Shown one piece after another: positions 1 to 8,363 of a stretch of 64,000 nt of DNA. The notes below the pieces were generated by a model that was given only the letters and a program-made list of their open reading frames with translations, was not told the DNA's origin and made no database searches. This stretch comes from Lentimicrobiaceae bacterium (GTDB lineage: Bacteria; Bacteroidota; Bacteroidia; Bacteroidales; Lentimicrobiaceae), in contig JACJXH010000001.1 in assembly GCA_020636745.1 (NCBI GenBank), forward strand, positions 186,001-250,000. The letters run 5' to 3'. The first letter of the stretch is position 1. Every line of letters begins with the position of its first letter. The position numbers were made by a program, and so were the translations under genes.

Positions 1-3000
1 ACAGATGCTGGATAGCCTTCCTTTATTTTTACTGTTGTGACGCTGAAATTATGGAGATTAAATGAGATTTCAACTTCAGGCGTGTTATATAAATATCCGT
101 CATCGTTTTTAATCATTGAGCTGATTATATCGCCATTCCTGTGCAATAATGCTAGATGCTGATTTTTGCACTGGAGAAGATAGCTGTTCTGGGTTTGGTC
201 AAAACTTTTTTTGGTCAGGCAAAAGCGGGGTTTGTCTTTAAATGGCTGACCGGCTGTGGGGCAAAATGTGGTGCAGTTGCCACATTCATTGCAAAAATCA
301 GCAATATTTAAGACCTGAATTTTTTGATGTATTGACAGGTTGCCTGTTAATTCACTTTTGTACCCTTTTTCATCAAAATCAATTTTCCAGACAGGGATTT
401 CGGCTGCTTCAGCATGGTAATAGGTGTTTGCACGGTTGGGGCAAACGCTGACACAAACGTTGCAAATTTCGTTGCATAGCAAGCAACGTGAGGCCTCTGC
501 CCGGGCCGCTTTATCTTGCGTAATAGCCTTATAACCTGAAATTTCGGGAGCAATATTTATTCGTGTGCTTTTTTTGATGAGCAGCTCGCTGGGTGTAAGA
601 TCTTTTTCTGTCTGTAAGCTGCCGTCAGTTAATTTTACCCCGGCTTTTGCTGCAATCTGAACAGCAGTTTTACGTCCGTCGCCAACCGCTTTTACAATTG
701 TTGCAGCTCCCCGCAAGGCATCTCCGCCAATAAATACATTTTTTAGCGTTGTTTCGTAAGAGTTACCTTTTGTTTTTAATTCTTCCTGGCTGGCAAACTG
801 AATATCAATCTCCTGTCCAAGGGCCGGAATTAGTGTATCAGCAGCAAATTTAAGCAGCGGTTCTCCGGTTTTTACTGGTTTAGGCCGGTTTCCTTTACCC
901 GCTTGTTCAAGTTTCATTTTTGCACAGGAAAGTGAAGTTATCCTGCCATCTTTCACATGGATTTTTTCGGGAGAAAGCAACTCTAACAGTTCAATATTTT
1001 CATGAAAAAGTGCCTCAATTTCTTCGCGGTCGGCAGGCATTTCGCCTCTGGTGCGCCGATATAGAACTTTTACTGAAGCATCATTCCCTGCCAGGCGTTT
1101 AGCGGTGCGGGCTACATCCATCGCTGTATTTCCTCCTCCGATTACCAAAATGTTTTTTCCTAAATCCAAAGAAGTTCCATTTTTGGCTTTCTTCAGGAAC
1201 TCGTACGCGTCCAGCACACCCGCTGCATCATCTGATTCCATCTGCAGCGATTTAAAGCGCTGGGCTCCGGCCGCGATATACACAAAGCTATATTCCTTCC
1301 GAAGCTGGTCAAAGGAGTTGCGGTCAATTTTTGAATGATAGTGAATTTTAACGCCCAGCGTTTTAATCCGTTCAATGTCTTTCTCAAGTAAATTCATTTT
1401 CATTCGGAAGCCGGGAATGGCATCATAAACCATACCTCCAGCTGCAGGCTTCGATTCAAATATTTCTACCTCGAAGCCTGCCAATCTGAGGAAATAAGCG
1501 CAGGATAATCCGGATGGTCCGGCGCCAATGATGGCTACTTTATACCCATTGTCAGCGGCCGGAATTATATCAGCAGATTTTCCGTTTTCAGCAATAAATA
1601 GCTTAATCTCTCTGATTTTAAGCGACTGATCGTAATTGATACGGGTGCATTTAGCCTGGCATATGTGATCGCAGGCCGAACCCAGAACATTTGGAAATGG
1701 ATTTTTGGCCAGAATCACATCCAAAGCTTTTTGGAAATCGCCTTTTGATGTATAATACATGTATTCAGGGATGTCCTGATTGGTAGGGCATTCATCCACG
1801 CAGGGTGCATGAATACAGTCGAATTGCCCGAGGTTTCTGGCAGATTTGATGTTTTTTTCAGTGTACGGATCGGCCTTGTAGGCGCTTTGGGAAACAATGG
1901 CATCTGCATAACTGTTCAGATACTGAAGCGGTTGTATGGTTTGGTTGTCTTTGTCATCTATAATATTCTCAATGTATTGATGTAGTCGTCCATATCCCCC
2001 GGGTTTGAGCAAATCGGACGAAACAGTAACCGGCTTTAGTCCGGAGTGAAGGATGTCTTTGATATTGAAACAGTCAGCTCCTCCTGAAAACGAAATATTT
2101 AAACTGCCATTAAATTCATTTTGTAGCTTACGGGCAACGTTGATACTGATAGGATGTAATGCCCTGCCGCTCATGTACATCATCTTTTCGTGCTCCGGAA
2201 AAATATCTTTATGATTGACACTTTCCAGGGTATTGGTGAGTTTAAGGCCAAATTCCAGATTTTCCTGATCTGCCGTGTTTTGTAAGCGGCGAATTATGCC
2301 TATTGCATCTTTAAATTTAAGGTCATGTTCAAATGCCTGATCCGGAATGTCGTTTTTAAAGCCTAGTTTGTTGTTCAGAATTTCGCGCAATGCCTCTTTC
2401 CCCAGCAGGGTGGGGTTGAGTTTGATAAAAGTGTGAATTTTTTTCTCACTCAACAGATAATGCCCGATTTTTTCAATTTCATCAGGAGGGCAGCCATGCA
2501 TGGTGCTGAGGGTGATATTGTTGGAAAGGCAATCAGGTATATGCAATTGATGTATTGCCGGATATAATGGGGCCAGTATGCTGATAAATTTATTTTTGGT
2601 TTCACTGCAGTTTCTCATATTGTCAAGAAACCACTGTACATTTTCTTTCAGTATGCCTTCATAGTTATAGCCAATGCTCATGTTAAATATAAAACCACCT
2701 TTTTTTAGTCCTAATTTGTGTTGTAAAAGGTGGATGATAATCCAGGCTTTCAGGTACTCTTCAAATGACTCATGAATGTGCAATTCCTGCGACCATTCAC
2801 AGTTGTATCCCTCGTCCTGCATGTCAATGCAGGGTTTCGAAATGGAAAGTTCATCCAGGGTCTGTATTGTTTTAAGCTCAATATAACTGGCGCCGCATAA
2901 CCAGGCAACGATGATATTCTGAGCCATCTGAGAGTGAGGCCCTGCTGCAACCCCTATTGGCGTGTGCAGCTGTTGGTTAAAAATCTGCATCCCAATGCCT

Positions 3001-3131
3001 GTACTTTTTGTCGGGTTAAAGAATAATGCCTCGGGAATGCCAAAAATTTCTTTTTTTGTATTGAACTCTGAATCTATAAGTCGGTATAGTTTATCAATTT
3101 GAATCGTTGAAAACTCTGTAGTATGAACCAT
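1..3131 (-). CDS. ygfK: YgfK-like FAD/Fe-S oxidoreductase (putative selenate reductase subunit), C-terminus cut by window edge
   Basis: The frame is open from ATG at 3131 to the window edge, at least 1,043 codons; only the far C-terminus is missing. Domain order in my translation: an N-terminal dihydroorotate-dehydrogenase-like barrel (to about residue 400, with STMHGCPPDEI), a cysteine cluster CIHAPCVDECP near 440 and CDHICQAKC, an FAD motif GAGPSGLSCA near 535, an NAD(P) motif GGGNTAMDVAR near 665, and two C-terminal ferredoxin-like clusters, CLLCNEICNVCVSVCP and CNECGNCTTFCP, near 885 and 950. This is the layout of the YgfK family, which joins a dihydropyrimidine-dehydrogenase-like barrel to a glutamate-synthase small-subunit-like module. 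It is probably a cytoplasmic electron-transfer subunit serving a molybdenum or selenium enzyme; the substrate is not established. The divergent neighbour is a MobA-like protein, and from memory the E. coli homologues ygfK and ygfJ/mocA are also neighbours. Confidence 0.85.
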   Translation of the reverse strand, partial: MVHTTEFSTIQIDKLYRLIDSEFNTKKEIFGIPEALFFNPTKSTGIGMQIFNQQLHTPIGVAAGPHSQMAQNIIVAWLCGASYIELKTIQTLDELSISKPCIDMQDEGYNCEWSQELHIHESFEEYLKAWIIIHLLQHKLGLKKGGFIFNMSIGYNYEGILKENVQWFLDNMRNCSETKNKFISILAPLYPAIHQLHIPDCLSNNITLSTMHGCPPDEIEKIGHYLLSEKKIHTFIKLNPTLLGKEALREILNNKLGFKNDIPDQAFEHDLKFKDAIGIIRRLQNTADQENLEFGLKLTNTLESVNHKDIFPEHEKMMYMSGRALHPISINVARKLQNEFNGSLNISFSGGADCFNIKDILHSGLKPVTVSSDLLKPGGYGRLHQYIENIIDDKDNQTIQPLQYLNSYADAIVSQSAYKADPYTEKNIKSARNLGQFDCIHAPCVDECPTNQDIPEYMYYTSKGDFQKALDVILAKNPFPNVLGSACDHICQAKCTRINYDQSLKIREIKLFIAENGKSADIIPAADNGYKVAIIGAGPSGLSCAYFLRLAGFEVEIFESKPAAGGMVYDAIPGFRMKMNLLEKDIERIKTLGVKIHYHSKIDRNSFDQLRKEYSFVYIAAGAQRFKSLQMESDDAAGVLDAYEFLKKAKNGTSLDLGKNILVIGGGNTAMDVARTAKRLAGNDASVKVLYRRTRGEMPADREEIEALFHENIELLELLSPEKIHVKDGRITSLSCAKMKLEQAGKGNRPKPVKTGEPLLKFAADTLIPALGQEIDIQFASQEELKTKGNSYETTLKNVFIGGDALRGAATIVKAVGDGRKTAVQIAAKAGVKLTDGSLQTEKDLTPSELLIKKSTRINIAPEISGYKAITQDKAARAEASRCLLCNEICNVCVSVCPNRANTYYHAEAAEIPVWKIDFDEKGYKSELTGNLSIHQKIQVLNIADFCNECGNCTTFCPTAGQPFKDKPRFCLTKKSFDQTQNSYLLQCKNQHLALLHRNGDIISSMIKNDDGYLYNTPEVEISFNLHNFSVTTVKIKEGYPAS

Positions 3132-3183
3132 GCTATGCGGGTGTTAATTTTTATATTTGTAAAGGTAAAAAAAATACTGCTAG

Positions 3184-3795
3184 ATGTCCGCTTTGCCCCG
3201 ATTTTCCTGTATAATTCTCTCGGCTGGTAATTCTTTTCGCATGGGGCGTCATAAGGCTTTACTCTCTTTTGGAAATCAAAATATTTCTTTCCTCGAAATG
3301 ATAATAAAGGCTTACCGAAAAGCAGGCGCCTCGCAAGTTATAGTTGTTGTAAATGAGGAACTTAAAGAAATGCTTTCAGGCTCAGAACTTTTTGAGAACG
3401 GGGAAGCTGAGATTGTGGTGAATCATCGTCCCGGATTGGGGCGTTTTTACTCATTAAAAAAAGGACTTTCATTGGCTGAGCCCGATAATTTGGTGTTTGT
3501 TCAGAATGTTGACAATCCTTTTGTTGATGTTAATTTGTTGATTTCAATGTTGAGTTTAATTGATGAGGCCGATGTTGTAGTTCCGTCCTTTTCCGGCAGG
3601 TCAGGCCATCCGGTATTGATTAATCAGCTGGTGTGTAAAGCTGCTATTGATTTGGCTGATATAAATGTGAGGCTGGATGTGTTTTTTAAATCATTTGGCA
3701 GGGCTCACATGGAAGCTGATCATGATAGAATATTCGTGAATGTAAATACCCCGGACGATTATAAACGTTTGTTTCCGGGGGGAGCCATTGCGTAA
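3184..3795 (+). CDS. MobA/MocA-like molybdenum-cofactor nucleotidyltransferase
   Basis: 203 residues. The N-terminus has the nucleotidyltransferase signature LSAGNSFRMGRHKALL (residues 12-27), which binds the nucleotide phosphate; VQNVDNPFVD near 105 is the metal-binding Asp region, and GRSGHPVLI near 137 matches the conserved G-HP motif. MobA/MocA enzymes transfer GMP or CMP from the NTP to molybdopterin, finishing the cofactor of molybdenum enzymes. The divergent YgfK-like gene is 52 bp away, so both may serve one molybdo- or selenium-dependent hydroxylase whose catalytic subunit is not in this window. A TATATTTG -7 box at 3152-3159 could start its transcription. Which nucleotide is used cannot be decided from the sequence. 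Confidence 0.8.
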   Translation: MSALPRFSCIILSAGNSFRMGRHKALLSFGNQNISFLEMIIKAYRKAGASQVIVVVNEELKEMLSGSELFENGEAEIVVNHRPGLGRFYSLKKGLSLAEPDNLVFVQNVDNPFVDVNLLISMLSLIDEADVVVPSFSGRSGHPVLINQLVCKAAIDLADINVRLDVFFKSFGRAHMEADHDRIFVNVNTPDDYKRLFPGGAIA

Positions 3796-3830
3796 ATCTG
3801 TCATGAATATTACTGTAATCGGGTGAGATT

Positions 3831-3873
3831 AAAAAAAATCAGCTGTACCCCCTTAATTGGTTTACAGCTGATT
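3831..3873 (-). terminator. Rho-independent terminator for the DUF4402 gene
   Basis: Inverted repeat AATCAGCTGTA (3837-3847) / TACAGCTGATT (3863-3873), 11 bp perfect, with a 15-nt loop. On the minus strand the hairpin is followed by a U-run (the A-run at 3831-3838), so it terminates the gene ending at 3901. No T-run follows on the plus side. Confidence 0.75.
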
Positions 3874-3900
3874 AAATCAATGAAGCAATTAGTAGTCAAA

Positions 3901-4320
3901 TTAATTATAGGCAAATGTTACCCCGTAGATGCCTTGATAATTACCGTTTGCAAGTAGTTCATTTGTTCCGGCAACTAAATTAAGTTTTTGATTGCCGTTT
4001 TGATCAGCAGTTAGTGATTCGCCTGCTCCAGTTGCTGAAGTCTGAATCGTAAAGGACTCTCCTTTGTTGTTGCTGATCCTGGCATTGTCAATAACTACCA
4101 TACAGGTAGACATTGCTTTGCCTGAAATACTGAAACTGCCAAGATTAAATTGTTTTATTTCCTGGGAGTTGAGACTCATGTCAATATTGCTGTTGCAACT
4201 TGCTGAAATCGATTCAACCACCTCAGCGCTTACATGACCCGTAACCCTCACCTGACCATATCCAAGCAGCCCTGAAAGAATCAGGATGATTGTGAGTGAT
4301 ATTTTGAGGGCAGGTTTCAT
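3901..4320 (-). CDS. Secreted DUF4402-family protein
   Basis: 139 residues. A signal peptide spans residues 1-22 (KISLTIILILSGLLGYGQ, cleavage near Gln). The mature part is small and beta-rich, with VTGHVSAEVVE at the start, a pair of Cys (SASCNS and STCMV) that could form a disulfide, and the ending YQGIYGVTFAYN. The terminal Y-x-G-x-Y/F-x-V pattern is typical of DUF4402, a family of small secreted or surface proteins of unknown function common in Bacteroidota and Proteobacteria. The gene stands alone, with a strong terminator downstream and an unusual array of palindromes in the 430 bp upstream, so its expression is probably tightly controlled. No catalytic motif is visible. Confidence 0.75.
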   Translation of the reverse strand: MKPALKISLTIILILSGLLGYGQVRVTGHVSAEVVESISASCNSNIDMSLNSQEIKQFNLGSFSISGKAMSTCMVVIDNARISNNKGESFTIQTSATGAGESLTADQNGNQKLNLVAGTNELLANGNYQGIYGVTFAYN

Positions 4321-4390
4321 TGTAAAAAATATTTGCTCTTGACTACTGATGTAAATGTATGTATTACAATGCCCCTTGTCAAGTATTTTG

Positions 4391-4749
4391 TGTAAATAAT
4401 TTACATTTTGTTGGTAAATATTTAGTGATAATTTTTACAAAATTTGTAAGTAATTAAAAATCAATAATTAAAGAATGACATACTGAATTAAGGAAAGTGT
4501 AAAAAAAGTTTACATATCGTTGTTTTGATGAATTGCCGTAAAAGCAGTGTAAAATATATTTACAAATCTGTCAAATTTTAACCATGGTTTTGCATGGTGT
4601 TTATCTGTAAATTAGTTTTACTATTTGGGGGGTTAAAATAATTTACAAATAAATAATGATGTAAGCATAGAGCATCGTTGTTGATGTCTAAAGAGAATTT
4701 CTTTGGAAAAGAAATAGTGCGCGGAAGGGGTAAATTACAAAGTTGTAAT
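4391..4749. promoter_or_regulatory. Array of TGTAAA-n-TTTACA palindromes
   Basis: The 525-bp gap upstream of the DUF4402 gene holds repeated dyads. TGTAAA-N3-TTTACA lies at 4391-4405; TGTAAA-N5-TTTACA at 4498-4514 and 4548-4564; TGTAAA-N5-TTTACT at 4606-4622. Two everted versions occur as well: TTACAAA-N1-TTTGTAA at 4435-4449 and ATTACAA-N2-TTGTAAT at 4734-4749. A looser pair TGTAA-N9-TTACA is at 4350-4368. The repeated 6-bp half-sites suggest binding sites for one dimeric regulator. The background is AT-rich, so statistical testing is needed. I see no sigma-54 (-24 GG / -12 GC) promoter near 4320. Confidence 0.5.
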
Positions 4750-4845
4750 CATCATGTCCGGATTGCAGGCAATCGGAGTTGCATTCGTAAATAGAATATT
4801 AGGACCGATAAAGATTTCGGGCTGATAACGAGGGTATGATTACAT

Positions 4846-6189
4846 TTAATGTTTCAGTCCGTATTTTTCAATTTTTGCATTCAGTGTTGGTCTGGTAATT
4901 TCAAGTATTCTGGAGGCTTCCTGTTTATTCCATTTTACCTTATCCAGCACTTTCTTGATATGGACCTTTTCTATATCGGCAATTGATTTGAGCTCGAATT
5001 TCTCGGCCGTTGAATCCTCGGCAGGGTGCATCAAAACAATATGTTCTTTTTCCAATACATCGCTGCGGGTCATGATAAGTGCCTGCATCAGCGTATTTTC
5101 CAATTCCCTGACATTTCCGGGCCATTCATGGGTTTTTAGCAGATCAATTACGCCATCGCCAATTTTGAGAACTCTTTTATTTAATTTCCGGTTAAGCTTT
5201 TGTACCAAATGCCTTACTAGTTCAGCGATATCATCTTTTCTCTGACGCAAAGGTGGAAGCGCAATTGTAAATACTTTAAGTCTGTAGTACAATTCTTCGC
5301 GGAATTTTCCGCTTTTAACCAATGATTCAAGATCTTTGTTTGTAGCTGCAATAATTCTTGCTTTTAAAGGAATGGTATCATCAGAGCCGGGTTTTTCAAA
5401 CTCTAATTCCTGCAATACTCTGAGGAGTTTTGTTTGGATATCGTCCGACAATTCCGAGATTTCATCAAGGAAAAGAGTGCCTTCCCCTGCCTGCTCGAAT
5501 TTTCCTTTTTTCTCGGTTGTGTTTCCCGGAAATGCAGTGCTGGTGTATCCAAATAATTCGTGTTCAAGAAGTCTCTCGCTCAGCGTTGAGCAATTGACAA
5601 CAACCAATGGATGTTCCCTTGTTACACCGCTATAATGGATGAGTCGGGCAATCAGTTCTTTCCCGGTGCCTGTTTCGCCGGTTATCAAAACATTTACTTT
5701 GTTGAGTGATATTCTTCCAATGTTTTTAAAGATTTCGCGCATCACGGGAGTTTTTCCAACAAGCAGGTTGTCTTCAATGGCTTTGCGTGCTTCAGGCGAA
5801 ATTGTTTCTGTCAGACTCCGGCTTTGTTTTGATACTTCCAGTCCGTTGCGGATTACATCAAGCAGTTCCTGCATTTGGATGGGCTTTTCAATAAAGTCGT
5901 AAGCGCCAAGCTGAATAGATTTTATGGTCAGGGCTACATCGCCATGCGCGGTGAGTAATATTACGGGAAGTCCGGGTTGGGTTCGTTGCAATTCAGTAAC
6001 GACATCGAGCCCCGAAATGCCTGGCATTTGAAAATCAGTGACTACCAAATCAGGGCTTGTGGTTGAAGCCAGTTCCAGCCCAGTTTCACCGTCTGAAGCG
6101 GTTACTACTTCATAGCCAGCTTTGGTCAGGATGTTTGTTAATAGTGTCCTGATGATAGAGTCATCGTCAATTGCCAGAATTTTACTCAT
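4846..6189 (-). CDS. NtrC-family response regulator with degenerate GAFTGA motif
   Basis: 447 residues in the usual three-domain NtrC layout. The receiver domain (1-120) has acidic residues D8-D10, phospho-acceptor Asp52 and Lys102 in the EKP motif. The AAA+ domain (about 143-370) has Walker A GETGTGKE at 171-178 and Walker B GTLFLDE at 237-243. The C-terminal Fis-type helix-turn-helix includes KQEASRILEITRPTLNAKI. The sigma-54-contacting loop is altered: where family members read GAFTGA, this protein reads TAFPGN (218-223, bases 5521-5538). With the conserved Thr replaced by Pro, contact with sigma-54 is doubtful, although ATP binding looks intact. No histidine kinase lies next to it, so it is an orphan regulator here. 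It could act as a repressor or as a sigma-54-independent regulator. Confidence 0.88.
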   Translation of the reverse strand: MSKILAIDDDSIIRTLLTNILTKAGYEVVTASDGETGLELASTTSPDLVVTDFQMPGISGLDVVTELQRTQPGLPVILLTAHGDVALTIKSIQLGAYDFIEKPIQMQELLDVIRNGLEVSKQSRSLTETISPEARKAIEDNLLVGKTPVMREIFKNIGRISLNKVNVLITGETGTGKELIARLIHYSGVTREHPLVVVNCSTLSERLLEHELFGYTSTAFPGNTTEKKGKFEQAGEGTLFLDEISELSDDIQTKLLRVLQELEFEKPGSDDTIPLKARIIAATNKDLESLVKSGKFREELYYRLKVFTIALPPLRQRKDDIAELVRHLVQKLNRKLNKRVLKIGDGVIDLLKTHEWPGNVRELENTLMQALIMTRSDVLEKEHIVLMHPAEDSTAEKFELKSIADIEKVHIKKVLDKVKWNKQEASRILEITRPTLNAKIEKYGLKH

Positions 6190-6423
6190 TGTATTGAATT
6201 TGAATATATAATCTAAATAATATGGAAACCAACCAGCCGCAAGAGTAATTGTTGGTTTTTATTGCCAGTTTATGTAAAAGAATTTAACAGCGATAAATTT
6301 ACTACTATTTCATCCAAAATTGCAAATTATTGAAAGAAATTATAGAATATCTGTTATGTTATAAAGTTAAAGTGTTGAAATGTAGGTGTATAGTGGGTGT
6401 TGGCGAAAATTTGTGATTCCTTT

Positions 6424-7335
6424 TTATGTGTTGGAAGCGGGCTTTTTACCTATGGCAGATGATTGTGTGATTGTTTCTCCGGCACCTATATCATGGCTAA
6501 CCCAGATATTCCCTCCTATAACGGCTCCCTTTCCTATAGTGATTCTTCCCAGGATAGTTGAATTGGCGTAAATAATTACATCGTCTTCAATTACAGGGTG
6601 TCTGGGAATTCCTTTTACGGGTTTCCCATTCCCGTCAAGTGGAAAACTTTTTGCGCCAAGGGTAACGCCCTGGTAAATTCTTACATTTTTACCGATGACC
6701 GATGTTTCGCCAATTACGACACCTGTCCCGTGATCAATAAAGAAACTATCGCCGATTTCAGCACCCGGATGTATGTCAATACCGGTTTCGGCATGAGCCA
6801 TTTCAGAAATCATGCGTGGAATCAATGGAATGTCAAGCTTTATCAGTTCATGTGCAATACGGTAATGTGTTAAGACAGTGAGACTTGGGTAGCACAGAAT
6901 GGTTTCACTGATATGTTTTGCAGCTGGATCGCCGGTATAGGCTGCCAAAGCATCGGAAGCAAGGCTGTGTCTGATTTTGGGTAAGGTGTCTATGAACTTT
7001 TCTGCTATCCTTTCCGAGCGTTCTTTACATGAACTGCAATCCAAATCGCTTTTCTTGCAGAAAAAACAAAATCCTACGTTTATCTGTTCCGACAGCTTTT
7101 TTTTCAATAGCGTTAATTTAATTGTCAGAGCAGCCTTGTAGGTGTTTTCTTCCGGATTTACTTCCTCAAAATACCCGGGAAAAAGTATTTCTTTAAGGAT
7201 TGAAATGATTTGCTTGAGCTCCCCGGTAGATGGTAAGGAAGTTTCAGGATGCGGAAGATGAAACAGGCTGGCCTCATTTTGAAGGTTGCTCAATGTTTCA
7301 ACAATGTTGCTGAATGAAGGATTTGAGTGATTCAT
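6424..7335 (-). CDS. cysE: Serine O-acetyltransferase
   Basis: 303 residues. The C-terminal half is a left-handed beta-helix of hexapeptide repeats (about 190-290), with DIHPGAEIGDSFFIDHGTG and the coenzyme-A-binding segments that follow; the mid part, ALAAYTGDPAAKHISETIL, is typical of serine acetyltransferases. The enzyme makes O-acetylserine from serine and acetyl-CoA, the substrate of CysK, whose gene ends 3 bp upstream. Two features stand out. A four-cysteine motif C-x2-C-x6-C-x2-C (Cys90, 93, 100, 103) in the N-terminal helical region could bind a metal or respond to redox. The C-terminus ends KKPASNT and lacks the terminal Ile that docks into CysK in enteric bacteria, so a classical cysteine-synthase complex is uncertain. 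Confidence 0.9.
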   Translation of the reverse strand: MNHSNPSFSNIVETLSNLQNEASLFHLPHPETSLPSTGELKQIISILKEILFPGYFEEVNPEENTYKAALTIKLTLLKKKLSEQINVGFCFFCKKSDLDCSSCKERSERIAEKFIDTLPKIRHSLASDALAAYTGDPAAKHISETILCYPSLTVLTHYRIAHELIKLDIPLIPRMISEMAHAETGIDIHPGAEIGDSFFIDHGTGVVIGETSVIGKNVRIYQGVTLGAKSFPLDGNGKPVKGIPRHPVIEDDVIIYANSTILGRITIGKGAVIGGNIWVSHDIGAGETITQSSAIGKKPASNT

Positions 7336-7338
7336 ATT

Positions 7339-8265
7339 TCAGTCGATTTTAAACAAATCAGTACTCAGATATCTTTCTCCTGTATCGCAAACAATGGTTA
7401 CGATGGTTTTTCCTTTGTTCTCGGGTTTTGAGGCCAGTTGAATAGCCGACCAAACATTAGCACCTGAAGATATTCCACAAAGAATACCTTCTTCCCGCAT
7501 CAGTCTCCGGGCTGTTAACATCGCATCTTCAGTGCTTACAGTTATTACACCATCAAGGATGTCTTTGTTGAGGATATCTGGTATAAATCCGGCGCCTATT
7601 CCCTGGATTTTGTGTTTTCCAGGTAACCCTCCCGATAGCACTGGGGAGTCTGCTGGTTCAACTGCATATGCTTTTATGGATGATTTTTTAGTCTTCAGCA
7701 TTTCAGCAACGCCTGTAATGGTTCCACCGGTTCCGACTCCTGCTACAAAAATATCTATGCTGCCTTCTGTATCGTTCCATATTTCAGGGCCGGTGGTGCG
7801 GCGGTGCATCTGAGGGTTGGCCGTATTGATAAACTGATATGGAATATAGGCATTTCCATGGAAATCCTTAAGTTCATGTGCCCTGGCAATGGCGCCTTTC
7901 ATGCCTGATTCTGCTGAAGTAAGCACAATTTCAGCTCCAAATGCTTTTATGATACTGCGGCGCTCTATACTTGCACTCTCTGGCATGGTGATGATGAGTT
8001 TATAACCTCTTTCGGCGCAAATCATGGCCAAACCGATTCCGGTGTTTCCACTGGTTGGTTCAATAATGACTGTTTCTGGCCCGATAAGTTTTTTTTCTTC
8101 CGCATTTTCAATTAATGCCAGCGCAAGCCGATCCTTGACTGAAAATGAAGGATTATTGGATTCAAGTTTTACCAGGATATTTGCCTTGTACTCTTGCCCG
8201 AGCCTGTTTAGCCTGAGCAGAGGCGTGTTGCCTATCAATTGGCTAATAGTATTTGCAATTTTCAT
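7339..8265 (-). CDS. cysK: Cysteine synthase A (O-acetylserine sulfhydrylase)
   Basis: 308 residues, the usual CysK length. The PLP lysine sits in PSFSVKDRLAL (near residue 42), the substrate loop is TSGNTGIGLA (near 69), the phosphate-binding loop is GTGGTITG (near 176), and the C-terminal GISSGAN carries the pyridine-nitrogen-binding Ser. The enzyme joins O-acetylserine and sulfide to give cysteine. It is the first gene of a two-gene operon with cysE, 3 bp apart. A terminator at 8302-8336 separates it from the citrate lyase genes upstream, so it probably has its own promoter in the short gap. Confidence 0.93.
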   Translation of the reverse strand: MKIANTISQLIGNTPLLRLNRLGQEYKANILVKLESNNPSFSVKDRLALALIENAEEKKLIGPETVIIEPTSGNTGIGLAMICAERGYKLIITMPESASIERRSIIKAFGAEIVLTSAESGMKGAIARAHELKDFHGNAYIPYQFINTANPQMHRRTTGPEIWNDTEGSIDIFVAGVGTGGTITGVAEMLKTKKSSIKAYAVEPADSPVLSGGLPGKHKIQGIGAGFIPDILNKDILDGVITVSTEDAMLTARRLMREEGILCGISSGANVWSAIQLASKPENKGKTIVTIVCDTGERYLSTDLFKID

Positions 8266-8301
8266 CTCGTATAGTTTTATCTGTCAGGTGTCTTCGTGAT
8301 T

Positions 8302-8336
8302 AAAAACAAAAAAAGCCTGCACAAGTTTGTACAGGC
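8302..8336 (-). terminator. Terminator after citF
   Basis: Hairpin GCCTGCACA (8315-8323) / TGTACAGGC (8328-8336) with one internal mismatch. On the minus strand it is followed by a U-rich tract (A-rich 8302-8314). It ends the citDE-citF transcript before cysK. Confidence 0.75.
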
Positions 8337-8363
8337 CTGATAGATTTATAGTGATAGTGATTT

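Noticed and set aside
4321..4400. Sigma-54 promoter for the DUF4402 gene
   Set aside because: No GG-N10-GC pair at the right spacing upstream of 4320.
4940..5902. Several frames across the NtrC-like gene
   Set aside because: Shadows of the strongly supported regulator in other frames.
8266..8363. Riboswitch or T-box before cysK
   Set aside because: The short gap is filled by the citF terminator; no conserved leader is seen.
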